64,000 nucleotides of DNA, from NCBI GenBank assembly GCA_003254905.1, contig QANU01095112.1:292394-356393 (forward strand). Reading direction: 5' to 3'. The notes below the pieces were generated by a model, which worked only from the letters and a program-made list of their open reading frames with translations, made no database searches and was not told the origin of the DNA. Source of the stretch: Nissolia schottii (lineage: Eukaryota > Streptophyta > Magnoliopsida > Fabales > Fabaceae). The position numbers and the translations under genes were made by a program. Each line of letters opens with the position of its first letter. Position 1 is the first letter of the stretch. Of the stretch, positions 1 to 11,448 are shown in pieces.

Positions 1-495
1 TTTTTAGTATACAATGTTCAATTATAGAATAATAAAATAGGGTACAAAATCCACCTATCAACTATACACACATTATTCACTATTTCTTTGTTTAATTCAA
101 TTATTCTCAAATTTTATCCCCATTCCAGCCCATGCTACAGTTACCTCCCCCAAAATTCAATCACATGTCCCCAAATATAAGCAAGAATAATCAAGCTTGA
201 CATCCTATCACTTTGCTTTATCAACTCACTCTTCTTATGACAAACCACACACACCTACGCGACACTCTCCCTCCCATGGCAGCCAACAACCTCTCTTACA
301 CTCACCAAATTCACCAATACATACCATACTTAGTCTTGCACAAGCCATGCTTCTCTTACACATACACCTTACCTCATTTACACACACTATGCCTTCCACT
401 ATTCACATTTATTTAATTCAATTTTCCCTTGTAAAATTCTGTCAATGACTGTAGCCCTTTCCCTAATTCTCTAAACAAATTTCACTCTTCCTCTC

Positions 496-505
496 TATAT
501 AATCC
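496..505 (+). promoter_or_regulatory. Putative TATA box of family T LTR
   Basis: TATATAATCC is followed about 30 bp on by a CTTC-rich leader typical of plant transcription starts. Equivalent TATA motifs lie at the same LTR position in the copies at 5162, 37237-37246 (reverse) and 53745. Position and conservation support an LTR core promoter. Transcription itself is inferred. Confidence 0.45.
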
Positions 506-1140
506 AAGATCAAACCATAGCCTAGAGGCCACTTCATCTTCTTCTTAATTTCTTCCTTGTTTCCTTGTCTCCCAAAAGCCAAAACTGAACCTTACACTAT
601 CCTCTTCACTTCTTTATTTTCTTCTCTTAGCAAGAAAGCAAGAACACCACATTATCATCTTTTAAACTTCATCTCATTTCCCTTACAAAACCTTGAAACA
701 ACACACCATCATCCTCACAAAATTTCCCTCATTTTCCTCATCAAAATCATAGCCACCATCTATAGTTTCCCTCAAGTTTTCTCTTAGAGAAAAGTGATCA
801 AGCAAGCTTTGGTGACACCGAGGCTCTCCAAGGAACGTCCTCTCAAGTTGCTTGAATCTCCTCAAATCTTCTTAAGTGTGGGTAATATGAAAATCCACTA
901 TTTAAGTGGTTTGTTTATGATTGTTGTTTTTTGAAAAAAAATGTTTATTTGTGCTCTTGAGAAACTAAGTTGCACCATTGTGTTTTAGGGATATAAGTAT
1001 GCATAGGTGTGTATGAGGTCTTTGAGGAAGGTCCATGTGTGAAAAACATGAGTTTAGAGTTATATAAGAAAAGGTATATTTCAGTTTTGAATACGGAACT
1101 TAGGAGACTATTTCGTTGGAAGCTTGTAAGGTGGTACAAA

Positions 1141-1500
1141 TAGGGTCTTGATAGTGCATGGTAGTAAGAGGACAAGAGAAAATCACGTGTATGAGTGTGC
1201 AAAGGTTAGAAGAGTATTCGGTTTTGAGGACTTAGGAGTTGGAGAGATTAGGGTTTTATGATTTATGGTAGTAAGAGAACAAAAGAAAACCAAGTGTATG
1301 AGTAAGTGAGAGAATATGAGAGCATTCAGTTCTGGTAAGTCTAGGAGTGGGAAAAATTAGGGTCTTGTTGTTATGGAGGTAAGAGTGTAAAAGAAATCAA
1401 GAGTAGGAGGGTGTGTGAGTTAGAGAAATTCAGTTATGAGAATGAAAGTTAGAAAGATTAGGTTTTGAAAGTGCAGGTGATAGTATAAGGTTTAGTTAGT
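1141..1500 (+). repeat. Tandem array of about 101-109 bp inside LTR
   Basis: Units begin with TAGGGTCTTG or TAGGGTTTTA at 1141, 1249, 1358 and about 1459. Each carries a GGTAGTAAGAG-like segment and an ATTCGGTTTTG/ATTCAGTT-like segment. Divergence is moderate. The array sits at the LTR position that holds unrelated arrays in other copies. Confidence 0.6.
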
Positions 1501-2061
1501 AAGTGCAGTTACCAAGTAAGTTAAAACTGGGTGAGCATGAAGAATGATGATTTCGGGTTAGGAGAGTGAGGAGGAGATAAGTGAGGTTAAAATAAAAGTG
1601 TTGGTATAAGAGGACTAGAGTGTAAACTAGGGTTAGGGAGTATGAGAATTTTTAAGCTAAAGAAAAGAATATTAGCTTTTCGGGCGCACATAAAGGTAAA
1701 TTATAACACCTGATGAGGAAAAGTTTCAAGAGTATGTTAAGTGTCATAAGAAATCTCAAGATAGTCTTAAGGGTGAGAGTTTCCATGAGTCCCTGAGATT
1801 ACGCATATCCCAAAAAGCACTGACACACTCTAGTTTATAGATTATGATATTCATGTGAAATTAACTGTATTCTATGTTCTATATATTTATTATTATGCAT
1901 CATGAGGCAATGGGTTGTCATTAGAGTGCTAATGAAACCTTAGATAACTAGGAGTAGATCACGTAAATATGAAAAGATAATAACTGAATCATAGGAAATG
2001 AATAAGATCTTAAGAAGGTTCCGACCAAGGGTTCAGCGTACCTTAAAGATATGAACGTAGT

Positions 2062-2071
2062 TATATAAATA
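2062..2071 (+). promoter_or_regulatory. Conserved internal TATA-like block of family T LTR
   Basis: TATATAAATA followed by GGGAATCCC and CTCTTGACACG. The same block recurs at 7568, 39220 and 56000, in degenerate form near 54901, and about 860 bp upstream of the acidic LTR frame where that frame survives. It may be a second promoter or another conserved cis element. The function is inferred. Confidence 0.35.
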
Positions 2072-2798
2072 GGGAATCCCTTTCTCTTGACACGCCTATG
2101 GACACGCCCCTTACCATCCACCAAGAAGGAATGGTTAATGTTAAGAAAGCAAGCTTAAAACTTGCTAAGAAAGATATGATATGATGAGATAAAAGAAAAA
2201 GAAAGTTCATGATGAGAAAAAGAAAGATTATGCTAAGTATGCAAAATATGCTATGAGAGCAAGATATGTTCAAGGGCAAGAATATGACACAAAAACATGA
2301 GTCCACCCCTAGTTATGCCACAAGGGCAACCCCTCACCACCTTGAATGCAGGGATGGTAAATTTATGTATATGTTGATGCTAAATGCATCTATGGTTCAC
2401 TACTATCTCAGGTATGAACTCTGCCTTCGAGTTTAAGAGTAAAGAGTAGGTTGTACATGGCAAGGGAACGACGGTCCTACTGGGTACATGGGGGAAAGGA
2501 TGAGAAGAAAGAATAAGAAGGATGTTGCCCTGATGGAAGTACCTGACAGGGCACATAAGAGACTCCCAAATTCCCTTCATGCATGATATATGTGATGTAT
2601 GTATATGTATGTATACGATAAGGCAATGTCAAGTGAAAAAGGTTTCGCAAGACTGCCTCTACGAGGATACAAGATACGTGAGTGTGTGGTCCGATGTCAC
2701 GCTACTTAAGCGAATAGGAATAGAAAGCATGATGACTTTCCCTTTATAGGTAATGCAAAGATTAGAATTCCCTGGTCACCTAGTAATTGTTAAGGGTG

Positions 2799-3420
2799 AC
2801 TTGGTTAAGAATGCAATCGTTCCCAGAATAAAGCAAGTATAGAAATCAAAGGAAGAATTGGCAACTGAAGCAAAGAAGTTGAAAGCGAAAACCAAGAGGA
2901 AGCAAGTGGTAATGCCTGATAAAGGCAAGCTGAGAGTATTTTAGAGGCTAGGACCAGCCCCAAGGGGTTATACCAAAGGAAGGCCAGGAGTTGAAGACAT
3001 AAGTGTTAGGAGGGATTATGTACATATGAAGGTTCCACAAATTGTGAATAAGCCAACTCTCAAGGAAGGAAAACATGTAGTAGAGGTGAGTTACAAAGAT
3101 GGTAATCTTTCTTTGAAAGTTACTTTGAAGGAAGAAGTTGTCAAGCAATAAGGTAGTATGGTGAAACCTAAGAAGTATGTCTAAAAAGGACATTGGTTCC
3201 TTAACAAATATTACAAAGATAAGACAGTTCAAGTTGAAGAGTCATCTCTATTATCTAGATCATAGAAGAGAAGGTTACAGTGCCAGAAAGCATTTAATAA
3301 GCTCAAAAAGATGCTCACTATGTTACAAATAGCTAAGGATGTTGAAAAAGAAGATGTTGAGAGTCTTGGGAAGAATTACAGCACTAAATGGTGCCTTGGT
3401 GTCAATTTGGAAGCTGCAAC
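2799..3420. other. Unassigned degenerate stretch
   Basis: The left boundary is where LTR similarity ends and the right boundary is the start of a reversed LTR end. On the + strand, short open segments separated by stops contain wording such as RPGVEDISVRRDY and KEGKHVVEVSYKDG. This looks like decayed coding DNA of a mobile element, but I could not assign it to a family. Confidence 0.3.
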
Positions 3421-3717
3421 TGTAACACCCCTACTAGCTACTTACGCTTAAGTCGTAAACAATGCTCGCAGGGTTGTTATCTGCTTTGGTTGGAACACTT
3501 TTAGTCCTATATTATCTTTGAAAATATTCTTTAATTGAAAATATGGACCAATTTAAAACTTTTTCCTTTCTTGATTAAAACATAAAATAGGAGCCACGCG
3601 TGTTCAAGAAGACATATACATATATACGCAAGCGATAGAGTCTAAGAGATTTAGGCGTTTAACGGTATAACAGATAAGCATTCACAACCAATTCATAGAA
3701 AGCATAATGATGTTCCA
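3421..3717 (-). mobile_element. Reversed 3' end of a family T LTR
   Basis: It starts TGTAACACCCC, followed by CTTACGCTTAAGTCG and the reverse of the LTR-end block GGTCCATATTTT. This is the reverse complement of the LTR 3' terminus seen at 9492 and 41267. The fragment stops abruptly at about 3717, where + strand integrase coding sequence begins, so only about 300 bp of this LTR remains. Confidence 0.65.
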
Positions 3718-4625
3718 TTATCCATGATTTCTGACAGGGATCCCAGATTTACGTCGCGATTTGGACAGCCTTCCATATTAAATGCTTTCTGGCTACGACT
3801 AAGCACCGCCTACCACCCACAGACGGATAGACAATTAGAGTGGAAGAGGATATGTTGAGGGGATGTGCGCTAGATCTGCCAGGACACTAGGACGATATGC
3901 TACCTATAGTGGAATTCTCCTACAACAACAGCCATCAGGCTAGCATTGGCATGACCCCTTTTGAGGCTTTATACGGCTGGAAATGCCAATCATCGTTGTG
4001 TTGGAATGATGGGGCGAGGTTTTGGAATTGCAGTGCAGATGAGATTAAGGAGGCTGAGGAATGGGTGAAGAAGATTCGGGAGAGAATCCAAATGGCCTAG
4101 AGTCGTCAAAAGAGTTATGCGAATGCTAGGAGAAAATCGATCGAGTTTCAGGAAGGAGAGCATGTATTCCTGAAAATCACTCCAACAATAGGCATAAGAA
4201 GGTCCCTTAAGGTTAAAAAGCTTAGTCCAAGGTTCATAGGGCCTTTCCAGATCCTCAAACGCATCGGACCAGTAGCCTACTGATTAGTCCTTCCGCCAAA
4301 CCTAGCCTATGTCCATAATGTCTTCCATGTCTCCCAACTAAGAAAATATCATGCATCTCCTGACCATGTACTTGAGTCAGATAAAGTACAGTTAAGGGAA
4401 CATCTTTCCTTACCCATGACACCTCAAAAGGTCATCGACCTTAAGACTCGCAAGACAAGGAGCAAAGAAGTATCAATGGTGCGTGTCTTATGGGAAATGG
4501 AGCATGCGAAGACCAGACTTGTGAGCTGGAGTCGAACATGAGAAGTGCATATCCAGAACTTTTCGAAGGTGCGCGATAACATTATACTTAAATTTTGTAG
4601 GCAAAATTTTTCCACGAGGGTGGAA
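3718..4625 (+). pseudogene. Ty3/gypsy integrase C-terminal half plus chromodomain-like tail (remnant)
   Basis: The translation begins with an integrase core segment containing ISDRDPRFTSRFG (second catalytic Asp region). It continues with a segment ending EEDMLRGCALDLPGH (catalytic Glu region), then VEFSYNNSHQASIGMTPFEALYG. The GPF-like C-terminal part follows (KKLSPRFIGPFQIL) and a chromodomain-like tail (EHLSLPMTPQKVIDLKTRK). Several in-frame stops and frame changes mean it is not functional. It aligns closely with the fuller copy at 32384-33972. The purine tract GAGGGTGGAA immediately precedes the LTR that starts at 4626, so this is the internal 3' end of an element whose 5' part is gone. 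Confidence 0.85.
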
Positions 4626-5161
4626 TGTAACATCTTGCTTTTCCTTGGTAAAGATTTCACAAGATCAACATGTGAAAGCCCTCGACGTAAGTTAGAAAAT
4701 TTAAAATACAAACTCTTAGGCTAAAAATGTCTATAGAGGCAATAGTTCGTAGTTTCGCGAAATTTCGCAGACACCGAACTAATTGCCTTTCATCACCAGG
4801 ATTTAACGATGTATCAAAGGTATCCGTAAAGAACACTCTTGTAAAACTAAATTTATGAATACCTTAGAATGACTTGAATCCTAGGCTAGGAAAATTAGTA
4901 GATCACGATGGTGTGTCTGAAATATTTTTCGGACAGCCATACACAAAGCACTCGGACAGCTAACGACCAAACACGATCAAACGAAATCGAAATTAGCCAA
5001 AGGCCTCAGCATTCCAACGGCTCACAAGTCAAAGAGTCTACCAAGATTATTTAAACACTATTCATGATAAGACAAGTGAATTAATTAAATCAATTAATTA
5101 ATTAAAATTAAAGCGGGTAAAATTGGAAATTCAGGGGGGCAAGGCCACCGACTTGGTGGCC

Positions 5162-5171
5162 GATAAATAGC
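5162..5171 (+). promoter_or_regulatory. Putative TATA box of family T LTR
   Basis: GATAAATAGC lies 537 bp from the LTR start. This matches the spacing in the 53152 copy (593 bp) and in the reversed solo LTR ending at 37813 (about 570 bp). The TATA motif is weaker here than in those copies. Confidence 0.35.
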
Positions 5172-5600
5172 TAGCCCTCTGTCCCATTTTGCTTACAAAA
5201 TTTCATCTGCTTGTGTATTTTTTTGTTTCATTCGAGCACTCAGTTGTTACGCTGCCAGACTCAGGAAAAATAGCCGGATCGCACTAACGTTCGTGGGAAT
5301 GCTTTCTCACCATTTTCACTAACAATTGACATGCTTAGGAAGTGTGTAACCCTAGCTTACTCACCTCCTTGGTGATTTCTATATGTTATGTGTACAGTAT
5401 AGGGAAATATAACGTAGTAGAAATTATGTAGAAAATATGGTTATTATGCTGCTTGAATGCTTTGGTGTATTTCTGAAGTTAAAAATATGTTAATGTGACT
5501 GTTGGAACTGGTGGGAAAGTCTAAGTAACATACATGAAATAGCGATGATAAAGTTTGGTAAAACGGGCAAGGAACTGCGCTATGAATGAGTTTAACGCAA

Positions 5601-5689
5601 GGTCATTCGAATGGCTAAGCATGGTCATTCGAATGACCTTGAACTTTACTCATCCTAGAGCAAATTTGCTAGGTCATTCGAATGGCCTA
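5601..5689 (+). repeat. Palindromic GTCATTCGAATGAC array, left part
   Basis: Three copies of GGTCATTCGAATGRCC-like palindromes are separated by 10-50 bp spacers. The array resumes at 7104 after the 1.4-kb insertion, so the insertion landed inside it. The same array type lies at the same LTR position at 54312-54615. Confidence 0.7.
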
Positions 5690-5698
5690 GCCACATTT

Positions 5699-7099
5699 TG
5701 TTGAAAGCTTGTTTACACTCACGTCGTTTTATATATCCTCCTTTACAGCTTTCAAATCTTCAAAGGATTCAATTGGGGTATAGTCGGGTATAGTCGTATC
5801 CACAGGGAGTTGAATAAAGTCATTCTTGAGTTTGTTAATTAAATAATAAGGTGAGTGACTCGTAAGTTGATTTTTTTAGACATAAATAAATCAACAAAAG
5901 ATAAAATGACAACAAATTAGAAGTAGTTGTTGGGAGTTGAATCATATTATAGTTTTCATATATCCATTTACTCAATGCACATGAATTATCATTTCTTTGA
6001 TTTCTCGCCACCAGTTCTTATCTTAATCATCTCTTTCAAGCATGAAAAGATCACTCAGTTCTTTTGCTACTTTGTCAATCTCTTGCACAAACTAACAAAG
6101 CAACTAACGTTTTTGCGGATGTTAAAATGACTAATGATCTTAATTCTATCTCTAGCAATTAAGAACATCAGATGAGTTAATTTAGTTCCAACCTTAGCGA
6201 TGCAGTTCTCACTCGCAACACTCCAGTTTTGGATCAGGTTTTAAGTAGCTAAGCTAAAACAAGCATTAAGCATAAAATCAATTCATGCAGATAAAAGAAT
6301 TTGACAAATTCATTCATACAAGAGTTATATGGATACAGTCATACTATAACATTCATCAAAATCCCAACAACAAGAGGATTACAAACACATCTTACAAGAG
6401 GAAATCAAAGGCGAAAGGTGATGGACGCTCACCATGACACGTTCTTACGCCGTCATGATCAGGACCGCCGTGCTCCTCGATTACTCTTGGCTCCTTCTCT
6501 AACCTCCTCTTTGTTGCTAAACTACTTTATAATTTTGGACTGAATGTATAAGGTGATGTATGAGAAGTTATGCTGAATGAGAGCCTCGGTTCTCTATTTA
6601 TAGCCCAAATTGTTAGGCCGCTGAGCAGCCTCAGGCCACCGCTGAGCAGATTAGCTCAGTGAGGGTTGCTTCGTCATGAAGTTATGTCAGTTCTGACATG
6701 CAGACCTGACATTATCTTGTCAGAGCCGCTAAGCGGCTTGCAGGGCGCTGAGCAGTGTCAGGGTGGCTACAGGGCAGTTGTAGGGTGGCTGTAGAGGTTA
6801 CTTCGTGCCTAAGTTACTTCACCCTGAAGTAGGGTATCGCTGAGCGGCTCAGGGGACCGCTAAGCGGTCTGAGCCTTAGTTGCCTCCTTTGTTTCTTGAC
6901 TCTTTTGCTCATTTGCTCCCTGCTTCCCATTTCTTGTTGGATTGATCTTTGAAATACATTCTTTTATAATATTTGTATCCATTTTTAAGCTATGCTAGAT
7001 TCCTACAAAAGTAGGGGAAATTAGTTAGATAATTCAGGGAAAACAAAGCAGATAGGTGTCATTTTAACCTATGAAAATACCAAAATATGACACTTAACA
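5699..7099. mobile_element. 1.4-kb TG...CA element, copy 1 (likely solo LTR or non-autonomous)
   Basis: It starts TGTTGAAAGC and ends ATATGACACTTAACA. It aligns along its length with a second copy at 30956-32383, sharing GTATAGTCGTATCC near the left end and CTATGAAAATACCAAAATATG near the right end. I found no credible coding sequence. TG...CA ends and about 1.4 kb suggest a solo LTR of an unidentified retrotransposon. The 5-bp flanks (CATTT and CCATG) do not match here, although copy 2 has a near-perfect duplication. The copy interrupts the palindrome array of a family T LTR, so it is younger than that LTR. Confidence 0.6.
6618..6873. repeat. CGCTGAGCGG-type palindrome cluster
   Basis: At least six variants of CCGCTGAGCAG, CCGCTAAGCGG and CGCTGAGCGG are separated by 10-90 bp. 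The clustering is irregular rather than a fixed-period tandem. The same motif occurs at the matching position in the other 1.4-kb copy (31882-32010) and in family T LTRs. Confidence 0.6.
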
Positions 7100-7103
7100 C
7101 CAT

Positions 7104-7289
7104 GGTCATTCTAATGACCCCTAAATATTACAAACAGGGAGAAAAATTGTCAGGTCATTCAAATGACCAGATTTGTCAGGTCATTCAAATGACCTAGCCT
7201 TGGTCATTCGAATGACCCATAAATTTTACAAACTGAGAGCCAAATTCCAGTGTCATTCGAATGAATAGCCTTAGTCATTCAAATGACCA
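7104..7289 (+). repeat. Palindromic GTCATTCGAATGAC array, right part
   Basis: Seven degenerate copies of GGTCATTCRAATGACC. Some are separated by a spacer containing ACAAACTGAGAGC or ACAAACAGGGAG, like the spacer CTAAACTGAGAGC in the 54.3-kb array. Confidence 0.7.
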
Positions 7290-7567
7290 CTAAAAAACTC
7301 AAGTTTTCAGCTTACCTACCTATTCCAACAAGCACTAAACCCCTGGGAAATGTATATGTGATGCAGGGAATGATTATGAATGTATGTGTCATGTTAACGT
7401 GCATCATAAGGATTCAGTCATCATTAGTGCTTTAGGACGATTGTAGATAACTAGTAACTTATCACCTAAAGGTTAAAGAAGATCATAAAGGAACCCTAGG
7501 GAAAACGTAAGCTCTTAAGAAGGCTCCGGCCACCGAGGGCCAGTGTACCTTGAAGAAAGTACATAGT

Positions 7568-7576
7568 TATATAATA
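7568..7576 (+). promoter_or_regulatory. Conserved internal TATATAATA block of family T LTR
   Basis: TATATAATAGG is followed by CCCCCTCTCTTGGCACG. It lies 872 bp upstream of the start of the acidic LTR frame at 8440. The equivalent block at 39220 lies a similar distance from its frame. It is either a promoter or a conserved structural block; the sequence alone does not decide. Confidence 0.35.
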
Positions 7577-8439
7577 GGAAAATCCCCCTCTCTTGGCACG
7601 TGAAGTATGACACGCCCCTTGCTAGTCCAGCAAGAAGGACTATATTTATGATCAAGAAAAGCAGGCATAGACCTGAGCGTAGGTATCGTCCTGAACCAAG
7701 CAAGCAAGCAAACAGAAAGAAAGTAATGTAAAGTATAAGCTTTTAAGTCATGACGTCTAAAGAAAAGTATGTCCCCAAGTGTGGACCCTAAGAAAGTCAA
7801 GAAGAAGTTCAAAGTAATGAGCCCACTCCTAGTGTCATTGTATGGGTGGACCCCTTCACCATTCTACAAGGAGAATGGTCAATTCCTTATCCTCGCTCAA
7901 TGAAGTATGTCATCGTGCATCCATGGTTAGCTACCACTCAGGTAAGAGTGCAGCCTGGTCAATGGGGGTACGGAAATAGAAGAAGGTTGTAACTGCAAGG
8001 GGACGACGTTCCCACGGACTACAAAGGAGAATAATGACATAAAGTAACGAGAAGGATGTGGCCCTAAGGCGCGTAAGAGAACCCCTTTTCCCCCATGCAT
8101 GATGTTATGTAATGAATGTATGTAAGGTAAATAAGGCCTTAGGTCTTAGATGGCCTCTATCCGTTATACGATATGTATATGATACAAATAAGTAAACAGA
8201 AGCGTGATTAAGCCTAAGGTACAAGACTAGAACTCCCGACACCTAGTAACATAGGTAAAGCTACTCTAGATTAGGAAAGAATAAAATAAAGAGTAAGAAA
8301 GTTCCTATGCAGGACACTTAGAAATCTCTAGAGCGGCCTGGATCATAATCGAGTTAATCCATCTTCATAACGGCTTAAAGTTTCCCACTGAGGAGACAAT
8401 GCTCTCACCCTCACTCGTTTACGATGACAGGTGACTTCG

Positions 8440-9003
8440 ATGAGTACTCCACCGACGGAGCGGGCGATGCTGCTGAGCAGGATTAGGCAGCGTGACACCG
8501 TCACTGGTGTTGTCACGGAGACTTGTACATATTCCCCTCCAGGAGGCCCACGCCCCCTCTAGTCAGTACTCGTACCCCTCTCCAGACCACCTACGAGTCT
8601 TGGCTCCTCACCCGCCACACCAATCCTCCTAGACATTAAAGAATAGGCGCTTCGACCGTATGAAAAAGACGTGGAAGTTGATTCGAACTCATGGCCACCT
8701 CAACCTCAGCAACACTTCTACCGCCAGGGAGCGAGGAAGCGAGTCAACCCGCTCTTCTGTCGCCAGTTCGCCCCACGGACCCACGACACAAAGGCAGGAC
8801 CATCCATGGCACACTGGGACTGGCTCGTCACCTCAGAAATCTCTCGGGAAGGCGAGTGGCAGAACGATTCCTCTATTCTCGACTCCTCTACAGCTACCGC
8901 AGAGGACACAGAGGATGATGACCTCATGGATATGAACTCGGAGGAGGAAGAAGAGGAAAAAGACCCGGATGATGACCTGAAAGATGACTCAGAGGAACTG
9001 TGA
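8440..9003 (+). pseudogene. LTR-embedded open frame with basic patch and acidic tail, copy 1
   Basis: One frame starting at ATG 8440 runs to the stop at 9001-9003 with only two TAG interruptions (8560 and 8644). In order it encodes an N-terminal segment with RAMLLSRIRQRDTVTGVV, a proline-rich middle, RPYEKDVEVDSNSWPPQP, a basic patch (GARKRV), RTHDTKAGPS, and an acidic C-terminus (EEEEEEKDPDDD). The same order is read in three other LTR copies (27603-28262, 40097-40740 and the - strand at 58225-58680), with conserved PYxKDVEVD, RGARKRV and GPS. I recognise no named domain. The frame lies downstream of both TATA-like blocks and near the LTR 3' end, so it would be in the leader of a full-length transcript. 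Whether it was ever translated is inference. Confidence 0.45.
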
Positions 9004-9492
9004 CAGGGAACCAACTACTTTGACCCGTCTCCCGTGACTTTTGTTAGCTTCATGTTTTGTTAGCTGTATGTTGCATCAAATAGTGTAAGTACAGAACTTG
9101 TATGTAGGGTATACGTGAACTAGGTATCAATGTAAATGATGGAGCAATAAATGTTTATACAGCAACCACTATGTATAATATTGTAAGTTAAGTGCTGATA
9201 TGAACCATGGACCCCTTGTGATGTATGATCTGTATAATCACACGCTGCTATTTTAATTGCACTTAGATGCAATATATGCGTACCGAGAATGCTATATAAA
9301 TCATCTCAAGCATGACTTTTAATTTTAAGATGAGAAAAACTAATTAAGAAAATTTCAAACGGGTCCATATTTTGGGTAAAGAGCTATTTTTCAACGGTAA
9401 TAAGAGACTATAAGTATTCCCACCAAGAAGATGACAACCTAGGGAGCAGGGGCTACGACTTAAGCATAAAGCCAGCTAGCTAGGGTATTACA

Positions 9493-10325
9493 ATCTTGCA
9501 TTCCCCTCATTCCACTTTTAGGTCGAGATGAAGAAATGGCTATGGAGGTACAAGCATCTTTGATCTCGTCTTGAATATGGTTCTCGCTAGAGCTAGCCAC
9601 CTGGTTGAGTAGCCATTGAAGTCGCGATAGGTTGGTTTAGTATCTCTTTAGATTATAGGATGGCTTTAGCTTCTACTAAATGTTTGAGTGTTGGAGAAGG
9701 TGGAGTCTCCAAGGGAGCAGTTGTGGTGGTAAAATAAGATAGCATAGCCTCTTCTAAAAAGAGGGTAATGTCTTCTTCTTAGAGAGGCTACTCTATAGCT
9801 GGGCTCTCGTGGGAATGGATGATTTCCTGCTTTCCTGACAAGCGTTTCTTAATGAGGGTTGATACCTTTGGGGTAGTTAGAAAATTCGATGATTGTTTCT
9901 TCTTCATTACCCTCACTACTGACGGCTAGAGCACCTTGAGGCATTTTTCCTTGTTCGTCAGGGTATTTGGTGATTATTCCTTATTTGAAAGGATAAATAT
10001 TAGCTAGAGAATTGCAAAATGTTAGGAGATTGTGGAAGAAATAAAGATATTATACCTGAGCAACTTTTCGTGCACTACATCTTGGCTTTGTTTTTAGAGA
10101 AATAGGGTAAGAAGGAGGAGTATGTCCTAAAGATCTTATTGTCCTTTTTTTAAGGAGTAGGAGTGATAACAGAGGAGGATTCCTTGACTTTGCTTTTCAT
10201 GGCAAAAGCTAGTATTGCTGTGGTTACAATTACGAAAAACATAGTTTCATAAGCTAATGAAATAGAAAAAAGAGATAAGGAACTAGAGGAGTGATTTTAC
10301 CTTCTATAGGTGGGGTAGAGTCTTT
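9493..10325. other. No gene recognised
   Basis: This lies between the LTR end and the first recognisable segment of the - strand PMD remnant. It may hold the degraded 3' part of that gene, but I see no motif I can name. Confidence 0.3.
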
Positions 10326-11435
10326 TCACTTCCTTTTCTTTGACATGGTGTCAACAATGTCAGAAACTTCTGAGATGAGGGCAATGAGATATTCATCTAT
10401 GGCCTTTAGGAATACGGCTCTGTGAAGTTGAATCCACCACTGCTGAAAGTATGCCATGTCCTTTGGCGCAATGGCGAATTCAACTACCTCCAAGCTGTGA
10501 AAGAGCCTTTGGTGGTCTTTCCTCATCCCCAGTAGATCATGGGAGTTTATGTAAGCCCTACTACCCTTGCTACCAAAACTAGGAATGGGTTCAGGTACAT
10601 CTTGAACTAAGACAAATTACTTAAAAAAGAATTGAGGCACGTATGGTTCACAACTGGCCTTGGTATAGCGAGAAATGGGCTTGAAGCCACTAGGTATATC
10701 TCTAGCCATGAGCAGGGTTGTTAGATATTCTTGGAGAATTTGGATATCTCCTTGAGACAGGTCAAAAGACCCACAAGTTCTAACCCACATTAGCCCTAAA
10801 GACCCAAAAGAAGAGGGGACGAAATCTAAGGCGGGTTTGGCCTTGATTTTAAACAAGATGTTGGCCAAGTCAAAAGGATATGTGGCGATCAACGGAAATG
10901 TCTCATAAATTTGAGTATAGCTAGGTGGCACTGGATTTTTGGGATAGTCAGAAGGGAAGAGTTCAGGCAAATAGAGGTTAGCCTAAATCGGTAAGAACCA
11001 TAGAGGGCCCTGGGTGGTATGTATGGGCTCATGGTTGCGGAGAGTAGTAACAACCATAGATGTACCACAATAAAGAAAAGAAAGGAAAAAGGGTAGCCAG
11101 GTTGTAGGTTCTCCGACATGTGATGGTTGCAATAAATGGTGAAGCTTCCTGCACTATTTGTGTTGAACTAGAATAGACGAAAAACTTACAGAATCAATAT
11201 AGAAGAAAAGCATGATGTTCAACCGAAGTGATGTGATCTCTTTGGGTGTTGGCCCCTTAGAAGTTTCTATAGACATTGTTCTTTTTGCTGAATAAAACTC
11301 CAGTAGACTCGATAGATTGTCATAATCTAGAGCAATGTCATTGCCATGAGTTGGAAAACCAAGAATAACCACCACCACATCCTGTGAAGAAGATTCTTTC
11401 TCTAACCATTGATGGCTTGGTTTTGATGAAGACAA
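10326..11435 (-). pseudogene. Plant mobile domain (aminotransferase-like) gene remnant
   Basis: Three collinear - strand frames read in order. The first runs 11435 to 11154. The second, from 10970 to 10617, contains PLIATYPFDLANILFKIK and ILQEYLTTLLMARDIPSGFK and ends EPYVPQFFFK. Past a stop the reading continues FVLVQDVPEPIP, and the third frame, 10526 to 10326, contains DMAYFQQWWIQLHRAVFL and ends SKKRK. The spacing of a P-[HQ]-x-x-x-x-QFG-x-x-QD-P-like segment followed by a W-W motif is what I associate with the PMD family, which includes MAIN-like proteins and transposon-carried copies. Stops and frame changes show decay. The family call is by motif recognition only. It is not close to the + strand PMD copy at 62-64 kb. 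Confidence 0.5.
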
Positions 11436-11447
11436 CTCGCATCAACA

Positions 11448-11448
11448 N
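11448..11448. other. Undetermined base
   Basis: The only non-ACGT character in the window (ATCAACANTC). It marks a local assembly or base-call uncertainty just upstream of the PMD remnant's first frame. Confidence 0.95.

Larger units (their letters stand above)
1..2798 (+). mobile_element. Family T (Ty3/gypsy chromovirus) LTR, left end cut by window edge
   Basis: No host gene is visible in this stretch. It matches the other family T LTRs in order. It has a TATA box near 496, a pyrimidine-rich leader, a tandem array at 1141-1500, a block starting CATGAGGCAATGGGTTGTCA (about 1899), and the conserved TATATAAATAGGGAATCCC block near 2062. A further shared block (GTAATGCAAAGATTAGAA, about 2751) follows. 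Similarity stops near CACCTAGTAA at about 2798, so the 3' end with the acidic frame and the GGGTGTTACA terminus is missing. In other copies the TATA box lies 540-590 bp from the LTR start, so the start should lie roughly 40-100 bp before the window. Confidence 0.65.
4626..9492 (+). mobile_element. 3' LTR of family T element (interrupted by a 1.4-kb insertion)
   Basis: It begins TGTAACATCTTG directly after a polypurine tract and ends GCTAGCTAGGGTATTACA, giving the TG...CA ends of an LTR. Without the insertion at 5699-7099 it is about 3.47 kb, long for Ty3/gypsy in general and in the range described for Tekay/Del chromoviruses. Recognisable blocks in order are the head with TTTCGCGAAATTTCGC, a TATA box at 5162, a palindrome array, the CATCATAAGGATTCAGTCATC block, TATATAATAGG at 7568, a short frame with an acidic tail (8440-9003), and the TTACGCTTAAGTCG-type terminus on the opposite strand. 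Confidence 0.75.

Noticed and set aside
5694..7104. Target-site duplication for copy 1 of the 1.4-kb element
   Set aside because: Flanks CATTT and CCATG do not match under the ends fixed by copy 2.
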